This document shows positions 40,789 through 50,700 of a stretch of DNA of 64,000 nt, piece by piece. The notes under the pieces are model-generated. The model worked only from the letters and a program-made list of their open reading frames with translations, ran no database searches and was not told the origin of the DNA. The position numbers and the translations under genes are program-made. Source of the stretch: Euglena gracilis (taxonomy: Eukaryota > Euglenida > Euglenophyceae > Euglenales); NCBI GenBank assembly GCA_039621445.1, contig CP154955.1, forward strand, positions 46,709,540 to 46,773,539, in the 5' to 3' direction. Position 1 is the stretch's first letter; every line of letters begins with the position of its first letter.

Positions 40789-43700
40789 CTGCCGCCTGCC
40801 GCGGGATCAGCAAGCCATCATTATTCAAAAAAGCCAACTCATCCAAATCCAAAAAAACAAACTCACAAAAACTTCTGCTTCGGCACTTCGCGTATGTCAA
40901 AAGCTTGGATCCAGGGAAGCTGTTCTCTTTCAGATGCATCCTTGTCCTCAGCTTCACGCCGTCCGAAAAAGGGATTTGGATTTAAGAGAATCTGATTTTT
41001 GGGTTTTTGTTTGGCGTAGGTTGTAGGGCATTTTTGGGCAGAGTTCTTAGTCATTCAAAGGGGAGGGGGGATGATTATAAAATACAACCATTAACACTGG
41101 AACGTTTCTGCGTACACTTTTAAGCTGCTTCCCCATTTAAATGGCCTTTAATAATTAATTACGCCACACACACAAAAAACATTTTTGTACATTTCTGCAT
41201 TTCGTCGTTGTGGTGTCAGCTGTGGGCGAGGAAGCCAGCACTTGTTTGCCAGGCACCGCACCGCACCGCACCGCACCACACCTGCTGCGTTCCCGCTGCA
41301 CCTCCAGCTTGAACTTCGCAGCCCGGGCACTGTCCCGCTCCTTCTCCAACTCTCGCTGCCGCTCCAGCTCTTTCAGCGCATGGCTGTGCTGGAGCTGCAT
41401 GGGACCAGGGGTCTGCTGCAGGACCAGCCAGCCCACACATTAAACTGCAGGTTGCACCGCTCTCCCCCCCGGGGGGGGGGGGTCCTGCGGCTTCAGAAAT
41501 CCCCTGTGTGAGGTGCTGCAGCTGCTCGCTCTCCAGAGCCAAATGCAGGCAGAGGCACAACCTGCCCCCTCCATGGCAACAAAGTTACCCACCAGGGCGT
41601 CGCTTGGAGACCAGGGGGTCCAGTTCTGGAACTGGGCCCGACCCCGGGGTCGAACTGGGAATCAAAAAAAGAAACGGCATGAATGCCCCAAAAGCTGCCA
41701 AAAAGACGAAAAATCGAATGATTTTGCCCGAGATTTGAACTGGTCAGCCCCTTTCCGACCCAATTTTTTTGCCATTTTTGGCCCACTTTTGCACCCCCAA
41801 ACCCAAAAAATCTGTTACTGTCCAGCCGTCCTTCGACGGCTGGAAAATGAATGAACTCGTTGATGCGGGGAGGGGGTCTGGGCTGAAAGAAAGATACCGG
41901 TCGGATAAAGGCTGCTGGCTGGCTTCCTCCCACTAAGCGAGCCTAAAACATACTCTGTCCTGGAGGAAATTTGACCAGGACCAAACAGGGAACTCATTTC
42001 CGCTGTGCTGTCGAGCATTTTGATCGTGCGGGTGTGTTTAAGTGCGTTGTCTAGGTTGTGTGTGTTTGTGCCTCATTGCGGATACATGAGTCGATGGGTG
42101 CAGGTGTGGCCGCACTGCCTGAGCTGGTACCGCTCAAACTCTGCGAGGCGGGCTGCTTCGTACTGCTTCGCGATGGCCCGCTTCTGCTGCACCTGGGAGG
42201 GATGTTGATGTGTGGGCTGGGGAGTCTTGGGAGGTGTGGTACTCAATCCCTTTGGTGGGCGGGAAGATGTGGATGAGAAAGAGGTAGCGCAGCCTTCTAG
42301 CCCCTTCGTGTGCGATCTGTGTCAATTAGATTCATATGCTTCATTTGGGCACCTCTGAAAACCCCACTACCTCGACCTGAATTGCCGCCACTCCATCCGG
42401 ATCACCACTGGGAGAAAAAAAGGTCGAACAGCCGCGGGAATGCCTCAGGGGAGGTGTTCTCATTTCAGACGGCGATACCCCACTACACCCGCCTCATCCC
42501 ATCCCATCCCATCCCATACCACACCATACCCCCCCCCCCAATCCCCTGGCCGCACCTCCTTCAGCCGGAGGCGGCGGTGCTCCTGCCGCAGCTGCTCCCG
42601 CAGCGCCGCCAGCTGGCGCTCCAGGTCGCCGCGCTCCGCCTCCGCGGCGGCCTGCAGCGCCCCCCACACCTCCTCCCCGTCACGCCGGGGCTTACGACCA
42701 GATCAGAAGGGTTTTTTTGGGCCCGGGGGGGGGGGGTCGGGGGGGGGGGGGGGCTCAGGGGGACCCACGCAGGGAATTTCTTAAGGACCCCCCGGGGGGG
42801 GGGGGTCCAGCCTCCGGCTGGCAAAAAGGCTGCTGGCTGGATTTGAGCTGCTGGCTGGACCCCCCCCCCCGGGGGGGTGGGGGGGGGGGGGGGGTCCGGG
42901 GCTGGAGCGGGCTGGGCTGGGCTGAGGAAAAACAAAATTTTCTAACACATTTTGGCCATTTTCGACATTTTGATGGGTGGAGCTAGATCAAGGCTGGGGG
43001 GCTGTGATGGAGGGGCTGTGAAGAGGGGGAAAAATGCAGGGATAAGTGAGCTGGACAGCCCAGTTGGCTGGCCGGCCTGCGGCCGGCTGGGCCGGCCTTC
43101 AGCCGGCTGGCCCGGCCTCCGGCCGGGCTGGACCCGACTTTATTTCACTCGACCCCGGGGGGGGGGGGGCTCCCAGCCCGAATTTGGGCTGCTGGCTGGA
43201 TTTGAGCTGCTGGCTGGCTGGACCCCCCCCCCCCGGGGGGTAGGGTACCCTCCGGCTTAAGAAATTTCCTGGACCCACGTTTGACCAACTTTTGGGGGTC
43301 AATTTTGGGTCCAAAATTTTTTTCGGGGCATTGCAGCGAAAATAAAGCAAACCCCGCCTCCAGCCGGGTACCCATTTAGCCGGACCCCACCCCTTCTGGG
43401 CGCATTTGCTGCTCCTGTTTTTTCATCGTTTCTCTTCCTTTCTCTTCCTCTCACTTCCCTGGTGAGGCTGGGGGGATGGGAACGGGGTGGGCAGGTGGAT
43501 CGCCGCCCCCCCCCACCTCTCCCGATGTCCCGGAGGCGGAAGCAGCGGCGCGGCCGAGGTCTGCCTCCGTCTCCGCCCCCTCGGCCCGCAGCAGCGCCAG
43601 CTCCATCCGCGCCTCGTCCACGCTGTGCTGCAGCTCCGCTTGGTGGTCCGGCGCGTCCTTCGCCCTGGCACCGTGGCGGGAAGGGGGGCGGGCATTATCG

Positions 43701-45735
43701 GGCGCGCCAGCCAATGTTCCAGGTCCAAAAATAATAGTGTTCATTTTTTCCGAATTCAAGATTGATACACAACTTGCTAATTGCGCTCAGAACTGCGGGA
43801 ATCGCGGGGATCTGCACGCGCATGTACACATGCCCTCGCGACTGTTGTGTTCGGTATGGACATTCCTCTGCCGGCACCCGCATAAATACCCCCGAACACC
43901 GTGGCAGGAGTCCACCTCGGCCCTGAAGCGCCTGGTGTGCGTGTCCCCCCTCTTGCCTTCCCACTTTCTTTCGCCGGACAACATCTCTTTTCTTTTGTTG
44001 ATTGGATAACGTTGTGTGTGACAACAGCTGAACAGAAACAACTGTGGGTGTTTTATTGGTTTTTTTTATTTTATATGATTTGTTTAATATGATATAGCCA
44101 CCCCCAAGTCACCTCATTGGGCAACGCGAGGCGCGGAGCAGATGGGGCACACCCGGCTTCGTTCAGCCGCCGCAGCACCTCCGCCGCCACGTCGCCGGGG
44201 CGCAGCGGGCGGGCCGCCACCGCGGGGCGGGGCTGGTCGCCGGCCTCGAGCAGCTCCGCCAGCGCGGTGCAGTGCAGGGCCGTCTGCAGGTCGCTCTCCA
44301 GCCCGTCCTGGACGGCTACAGCCACGGCTGGGTCCGCCGTGTGGGGATGGGGTTGTCCTTAACGCGCCAAAGCACGGACAAAGTGCGGTGGTCGGCTGGT
44401 CTATGACACACGGGGTGTGTGTCATGGTCCATGACTCACGGAGGGTGTGTCATGGTCCATGACACACGGGGTGTGTGTCATGGTCCATGACTCACGGAGG
44501 GTGTGTCATGGACCAGCTGTATCAAGGACAAAGAGGGGGGGGGGTGGAATGTACTTGTTGGGACGGTAACGCAAATTGCAAAGTTGGAACCAAAGTGCCC
44601 AAAAGGGGCGGAAAGGGCCCAAATTGGTCAAACGATGGGACACCGTGCCAAAAAAAATTTGGCCGACTTTAGCTGTCGGTGGCCCAAAATGACCCGAACT
44701 CACCCCAATTGGTGAAAAAAATTCCAAATCGCGCCTCCTGGTCCCAAAAGGTGCAGTTTCGCAGGCATGAAAGAACTCAACATACACAGCCCACTGTAGG
44801 TAAAAGCGCAACGCCCTCAATGTAGAGATGTAATGTCATTTCGTCAGATGCAACGCTGTGGGTTAAATTCCCTCCAGGGGGATTATTTTGACAAAAATTG
44901 TTCAAGGGTACCCTTGGGCAACGCGAATGAAAATACTGGCATTGTGGACAAAATGAACAGATCACGCCATATTAACAAATGGTGCCACAAACACAAATAA
45001 CTCAGCACTCACCCAAAACTCCTGCTTTTCGCATCGGTGGGGTATTTCCGGGACCTTCTCACTTCTTCTCACTGGCGCAGGCGTCACCGTGGGCAGAAGG
45101 GCGGCGCACAGTGCGGCGTTGCTGGTGATGCCCTGGGGGTCCATGGGCGCGGCGTCCAAGGCCAGGTCTGCGGCACAGCCTCCGGGCCCTGTGCCGACAC
45201 ACACCACCCTGACTGCTGTGACACCCGTGACCCGGGTCTGAAAGAAAAGCCGGCACGCGCCATATGAGGAGACGAAATTCAAACAGAGGTGGCGGACCAT
45301 CCATCGATGCCTTGGCCACCAAATTTGCTGTTTGGACGGCATTTGCTGGCAGTCAACTTGTGTCGATGCACGCTTTCGACATCTGAAATGAATAAAAAAA
45401 AGGGGGGGTTCTGGGAAATATTTTTCAGCGAAGCTGGGGTCGGGATACAAACACGGGATAGAAACACATGTAATGGGTGTAGTTTGAGATGGTCGGAGCC
45501 AGGGTTGTCCAGTCCACTTATTCACCAACGTGTTCCCAAGCCAACAGCCCGGTGCATTCTTCACCCCGAGCGGCACACCGGCATCTGTGTCTGGCAGTCG
45601 CCCGAGCACGGTGGCGCGGTGACCGATGGCGGTCCACAGCTCGGGGGAGACGTGGCGCGCCACAGCCGGCCAGCGGGCGACGGCACGGGCGAGAAGCCAC
45701 AGCAAGCGCTGCCCGTCGGGGGGCAGGGTGGGGCC
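40606..45735 (-). CDS. Unit B: solenoid-like plus coiled-coil protein (gene-level model)
   Basis: Candidate exons are 45735-45526, 45237-45073, 44327-44113, 43664-43517, 42690-42556, 42192-42116, 41561 to about 41508, 41415-41282, 40951-40867 and 40788-40606. Phase agrees at the first, fifth and sixth junctions. The first part is Ala/Leu helical. From 43.7 kb on the protein is rich in Glu, Arg, Gln and Lys, typical of a long coiled coil, and it ends with an Arg-Asp/Arg-Glu dipeptide tract and a TGA stop. It may be the C-terminal half of unit A or a separate gene. Confidence 0.5.
40867..40951 (-). CDS. Unit B exon
   Basis: The consensus donor TTTTT|GTGAGT follows 40867. The frame reads AEDKDASEREQLPWIQAFDI then REVPKQKF. 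The acceptor GGCGTGAAG is weak, and the same frame is open further upstream. Confidence 0.5.
41282..41415 (-). CDS. Unit B exon: coiled coil
   Basis: The acceptor GGTCCTGCAG and donor GCAGCAG|GTGTGG bound an exon reading QTPGPMQLQHSHALKELERQ, then RELEKERDSARAAKFKLEVQ and RERS. It is very high in charged residues with heptad-like Leu spacing. Good splice sites. Confidence 0.65.
41508..41561 (-). CDS. Unit B exon: coiled coil, non-GT donor side
   Basis: The acceptor GGGGGCAG precedes 41561. The frame, matching exon 42192-42116, reads LCLCLHLALESEQLQHLTQ. No GT donor is present; the exon runs straight into CAGGGGATTTCTGAAGCC, which is the end of a family D-type repeat in inverted orientation. 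The intron to 41416 is therefore almost wholly repeat. Confidence 0.45.
41610..41930. repeat. Family D dispersed repeat, copy 2
   Basis: Words GACCCCGGGGTCGAACTGGG, CCCTTTCCGACCCAATTTTT, TTTTTGGCCCACTTTTGCACC, CCAGCCGTCCTTCGACGGCTGG and AAAGGCTGCTGGCTGGC occur in the order seen in copies 1 and 3. Confidence 0.65.
42116..42192 (-). CDS. Unit B exon: coiled coil
   Basis: The acceptor CATCCCTCCCAG precedes 42192, in phase with exon 42690-42556. It reads VQQKRAIAKQYEAARLAEFE then RYQLR. The donor GGCA|GTGCGG uses the same GTGCGG as the preceding exon. Confidence 0.6.
42556..42690 (-). CDS. Unit B exon: coiled coil
   Basis: The acceptor CTGGTCGTAAG precedes 42690 and the donor AAGGAG|GTGCGG follows 42556. 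The 135-nt exon in phase 0 reads PRRDGEEVWGALQAAAEAER then GDLERQLAALREQLRQEHRR and LRLKE. Strong heptad pattern of Leu. Confidence 0.65.
42700..43380. repeat. Clustered family D/E repeats with C/G hairpins
   Basis: Repeated GCTGCTGGCTGGATTTGAGC, CTTAAGGACCCCCC, GGCTTAAGAAATTTCCTGG and GGCCGGC words, with long C/G runs. This fills most of the intron between exons 43517 and 42690. Confidence 0.6.
43517..43664 (-). CDS. Unit B exon: coiled coil
   Basis: The acceptor CCACGGTGCCAG precedes 43664 and the donor GGGAGAG|GTGGGG follows 43517. It reads AKDAPDHQAELQHSVDEARM then ELALLRAEGAETEADLGRAA, a helical heptad-like pattern. Confidence 0.6.
44113..44327 (-). CDS. Unit B exon: helical
   Basis: The acceptor GCGGACCCAG precedes 44327 and the donor AATGAG|GTGACT follows 44113. 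The 215-nt exon reads VAVAVQDGLESDLQTALHCT, then ALAELLEAGDQPRPAVAARP and GDVAAEVLRRLNEAGCAPSA. Ala/Leu helical. Confidence 0.6.
44403..44514. repeat. Tandem duplication of a 56-bp unit
   Basis: Two adjacent 56-bp units (44403-44458 and 44459-44514) differ at one base near the end. Each unit has ATGACACACGGGGTGTGTGTCAT, which is itself an imperfect inverted repeat. Confidence 0.85.
45073..45237 (-). CDS. Unit B exon
   Basis: The strong acceptor GGCTTTTCTTTCAG precedes 45237 and the donor GCGCCA|GTGAGA follows 45073. The 165-nt exon in phase 0 is in frame with the previous exon. It reads TRVTGVTAVRVVCVGTGPGG, then CAADLALDAAPMDPQGITSN and AALCAALLPTVTPAP. Confidence 0.6.
45526..45735 (-). CDS. 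Unit A/B exon: helical solenoid-like
   Basis: The donor CACGTTG|GTGAATAAG follows 45526. The start is placed at CTCCGCGAG (45735) but may lie further right. It reads GPTLPPDGQRLLWLLARAVA, then RWPAVARHVSPELWTAIGHR and ATVLGRLPDTDAGVPLGVKN. It resembles the solenoid exons to the right. Phase 0 at both ends. Confidence 0.6.
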
Positions 45736-45884
45736 CTCGCGGAGATGATCCACTCACGCAATATGCGGTTCTGGCGTCGCTTTTCATGTGTGAGGAAAAA
45801 AAAGACACAAAACAGGTGCCTCAAAAAAGCGTCATGAAAGCGCCAAAAAAGCACGCCACATCCATAAAGCATGTATGCCTACCC

Positions 45885-46225
45885 ACCTACCCACACACCC
45901 ACCCACCCACCCACACACACACACAACACCCAAACCCATCCTCCCCCCCGAGGGGGTCTTGTGGGTGGGGTGGTTTTCTTTTGGCACGAAGCGCTGGAAA
46001 AAATTCTGGAACCCCAAAAAATTACCCCCCAAATGAGGGAACCCCCAGTCCCCCCTCCCCCCGGGGGGTAATCTCCTGGTTGGGTGGGTGCCCACCCACC
46101 CACCCACCCACCCACACACCCACCCACCCACCCACACCCACCCACCCACCCACCCACCCACCCACCCACACACACACAGCACACACACAGCACACACACA
46201 CACAGCACACACCCACACCCACCCA
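45885..46225. repeat. CCCA/CACA microsatellites around a C/G hairpin repeat
   Basis: CCCA arrays at 45885-45925 and 46085-46170, and CACAG repeats to about 46225. They enclose a short G/C-rich repeat with AAAAAATTCTGGAACCCCAAAAA. Confidence 0.85.
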
Positions 46226-46298
46226 GACACCCCCCATAGGATACGAAAGGTCAGTCACTATGGGGGGCACACGACGGATTGGCGCCACCTGCCAGCTT

Positions 46299-46469
46299 TC
46301 AAGCAAGGTGCGGCATCGCTGTCGGCCAGGCGCCCTGGGTAGGGGCCATCGCGTCCGCTGCCTCCGCATCGCACAGCGCGGCGCAGGCGGCGCGGTGGAG
46401 GGGGGCGAAGTGCGCCGCCGGGTCGGCCGCCCCCTCGGCGGGCAGGTAGGCGAGCAGGCGGGACAGCAC
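46299..46469 (-). CDS. Gene A exon R15: possible C-terminal exon
   Basis: The acceptor GCCAACACAG precedes 46469, in phase with R14. It reads [20 protein letters not shown], then [20 protein letters not shown] and a final MPHLA before TGA. If instead a GC donor (GCGGAG|GCAGCG) is used, the gene could continue into unit B. Confidence 0.6.
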   Translation of the reverse strand: MLSRLLAYLPAEGAADPAAHFAPLHRAACAALCDAEAADAMAPTQGAWPTAMPHLA

Positions 46470-47613
46470 CTGTGTTGGCGGGGGGGGGGGGGGGTCGCGG
46501 GCCGGACGCGACATTTTGAGGGTGACCGCCATTCGCCATTCGCCCCAAAACGTGGGGAACGGGCTTCTGTTTAATTAAGACCCCCGAGGAGTCCCACCCA
46601 CCCCCCCAGCCCGGCGCGGGACCCCCCCAGGGGGCGGGAAGGGGGGGGACCTCCCGTTCAATAATTGGGCTATCTAAGGGCATTACCCCCCCCCCAAACC
46701 CATACCCAGGCCTCTGGGCCGACCATCCCCCCCCCCCCCCGGGGGCTGCCTTCTGACTTGACAGAAGCCTGGTGGGGACCCGACAGGTCAGCACCCGCCC
46801 AGCCAGCCATTTGGAGGGGGCAGGCTGGGCGGGGGCAGGGGACACAAGTTGAGGGGAGAGGGGGTTGCCGATTCAGGGATGACCCGATGCGGGGGAGGGG
46901 TGGCGAATGGGTGATGAAGGGAACCCCAACGCGGGGGTCAGCATTTTTGTTTTAAACGTTGGTGGACCGAGAGAAGGTGGGTGGGTGGGTGGATCCAGCC
47001 CGAACCATTCCTCAGGGTGTGGGCATCTCACTCCCTGGGCGTGCTTGACATTGGTTAAAATACACCGATTTCACACCGAGTTGGCCCAAATTTTAATAAA
47101 TTATGAGCTGATAATAATGCCCACACTTATAATTAACAATGTGATTAATCAATTTCATTGTTGATTAATTATATTACAATTTAAAGTTAAAGAAGAAATC
47201 AACTGATTTTAATTAGTGAAATTTGATTGAATTTAGAAAATTAAATTACTTCACAACCTTGATCCCGCACCCACACACCTGCAGTGCCACGTCGCGCAGC
47301 TCGCTACAGACGTCCACCGCCGCGTGGCACACTGCAGCCCACACCCCAGCGGCCACGGCCCCCGGTAACGTCCCCGCCGCGGCGTCGGGGGCCGGAGGGG
47401 CGGCGAACACGTCCAGCAGCAGCGCCAGGGCCGCCCGCCGCACCTCCGGCTCTGACAGGGCCAGCAGCGTGCAGCAGTGGGCGGAGATGACGTCCCTGCC
47501 GGCTGCGCTCCTGTCAGGGGAGGGATGGGAAAGGTTGGGTCGGTTGGGTCAATGCTACCTTGACCCAACCGACTATTGATGTGTGATGGGACACATCGCA
47601 ATATATGTATATA

Positions 47614-47645
<32 letters not shown>

Positions 47646-47736
47646 ATATCTCTCTCTCTCTCTCTCTCAATATATATATATATATATACATCTATATGCA
47701 TCGATGTATATATATATATATATATATGTGAAATAT

Positions 47737-47792
<56 letters not shown>

Positions 47793-50700
47793 ATATATGT
47801 ACATATATGTACATACATATTTATATATAAATATACACGTGTGTATATATATGTGTGTGTGTGTCGTATATTATATTGATATATATAGATATATATATAT
47901 ATATACACACAATTGCCCCTTCTTGAATTATATCTTCTGGAATTTTACCCAAAAAAAACCCGAATAACCCCCCCCCCTGTGTGCACTGTGGCTGTTTTTT
48001 TGGTGCCTTTTATCCCTTCTTCTGGCCTGGCGCTGTTGTTTGCCTCTGGCACTTTTTGTCTGTGTGCGTGGAGGTGGTCGGAGCCTGGCGGGACTTACCT
48101 TACCTTACCCCCCCCCCGAGATGTTAACCAATTGTTTGAATAATTCCCCCATGAGGCTGTTATTCAGGGGGGGGGGTTCAGTGTTGTCCATAATATAGGG
48201 TCGGGCTGGATTTGAATTTCTCTTGGCTTTCATTTATTGTATTTTCTGCTGTGTCAATGGTCCTCACACCATGTCCTTTGCACACCAAATCCAAAACCGT
48301 TTCTCCTTGGGCTCAAGGACGGGCAAAACAGCCTATAGCAGCATATAGTGGTAAGCAAGCAAAAACCCAATTTGTGCTTCCAAAACAAAATCCTTTTGCT
48401 TTTGCTTTGTGATAGATATGTTTGGAATATTTCATACATGTAACCACTATTTTCCAATTGATTTTGGCTCGCTGTAAGGCGTACATTGTGTGATACAATT
48501 TTCTAACACACTGCTTGAATTTTTTTTTCAGTGTAAACGTACAAGTCCTTAAGGTTTTGCAGAGCGGGTGCAAGTGTCGTATGTTTGGCAGCTCAAACAA
48601 AATATGTGGCTGTTAAACATGACTTCAGCATGCGTGCCAGGAATGACCACTGCCAAACGCTGCAAATACACAAGGCCCCCTCCACAACCCACGCCCCCGG
48701 CCACACCCCGGCGCGGCCAGCAGCGACACGCACAGCCGGTGGAACTGCGCCACCGCCTCCAGCCGCCACGGCAGCCGCGGGGCCCGCTGCGCGCGCTGTA
48801 CCGCGCTGCTGGCCAGCACCGCCGCGGGGTGGCCGTCCCCCTCCGCCGCGGAGGCGGCCGCCGGGTCGCGGGCGAGGAGCCGCGCTGTGAGGGCCGCCGC
48901 CACCCGCCACTGCCGGTCTGCCACCAGGCGCTCCAAAGCGGGCACGAGGCTGAGGGGGCTGGCCGATGGGCCCGGGGGTGGCTGCGGGGGAGCAAAGCAG
49001 CTAAAAATACAATCTAAAAATGCCGCAAAAAATATGGCAAGAAATACAACAGAAAATACAGCGAATTTGATGCAACAAGCTTTCTGGTCCGTTTTCATCG
49101 ATTACACTCAGAAATTGTCGCTAACGCCCACACATGAACAACTTGCTGCGTTCCAGATTCCGTCAGTGCGATACAATACAATACAATACAATACAATACA
49201 ATACAATACAATACAATACAATGCAATGCAATACATTTCCAATCTGTTCCATTGTGTTTGGTCAGACACGCCTTTCTCTGGGGCGGGGTGGGAAGGGCCA
49301 CACCTCCGCGGCAACCAACGCGTCCAGCAGGGCGTGGCACAGGGCGGTGTGGGCGTCCCAGTACTGCTCCAGCTCCGCCAGGAGGGGGGGCACGAGCGGC
49401 GCCGCAGTCAGCGCCGCGCGGGGCGGGGCAGAAAAAGTCATTGTGCCTGGAGGGGGTTTGCTTGGGAGTGTGGGGGAGAGGAGGGTGGCCCTCAATACTG
49501 TGTCACGTGCTCCACTCTGAGAACCAGAGGCTTTTTTCCGGACCTGGGAGGGAGGTCCGGACACACCCTTCCACCCACTACCCCCTACGGCCCACGGGGC
49601 ACATCAGTCTGATGGATGCCATGCACACATAAATGTATGTGAGATTATATGTAATGTGTAGATATCACACATCACGTGGAAATATTGTGGTACACTGCTC
49701 AAATTTCCTCTGGGACAATACCTTTTCCAACCACCTGGTGTTCAGAAGACAGACGGCAGCTTTCTGCGATTTAGGCCCGAATTAGGTCAAAATTTCGGAC
49801 CAATGTTGGCCAAACTTAGGGCAAATAGGGGTCAAATTGAGGCAGAAGTTAGGCCCCATGACCTCTGGCGTAACTTTGGCACAAAATTGAGGCTATGTTT
49901 TGGTCCGCCGACCCACACGCTGTCCCCATTCTGAAATAAACTGGATCCCAGCCCCGGCAGAGTTGACTGAATGCGGGTTGGTTGCCGGCGGACATGGGAC
50001 CAAATTGCATTCCATGTCCCCCATGTCCCGGGGGGGGGGGGTTCGTCTGGAGATGGGTTACATTTTTTCCGCTGTTTCAATCACTGAAACAGTGGAAAAA
50101 AAATGCAACCCATCTCCATACGAACACCCCCCAGGGTCATGACGTAGTCCCTCTGGGGGCATTAATCTGGCGGGTGCCACATGCACATATGCTATTACAT
50201 ACCATATTCTGTGTCCATAAGTGGTGCACCAGTGTAGATTTGCCATGATGCAATACCCCCTCCCCCGGAAATTGTTAGCTGACAAATCAGTGGTGACCTT
50301 GGGGTGGTGGCTTCTGATGGACTACACAACCTGATAAATCAGCCAGTACGGGCCCAAGGTGATAACTTCCCAAGAAATGTGGCAACCTCACGGGGGTTAC
50401 AATCAGGGGGTGTTTTTTAAAGTGCCTTGAAAAAACCTTCAAACCCTTTAGAACCGCTCATACATGTATTCATGCATGTATGAATACACCAACTTCCACA
50501 TATAAATCACGGATTGCACAGTACGGATACTCCGAGTGCCGAGCTGCAACTGGTGTGTAAGCATTGCCTGCCCGTATGGAGCGCCGGGCTGCCCAGGAGG
50601 TCCGGGGCGGCGGTCACGCCGGGGGCGGCCAATGCGAGGGCCCACGCCCGGAGGCGGTCCGCCACGGGCCCCGGGGCGTCCGCGAGGGGCAGCCAGCGGG

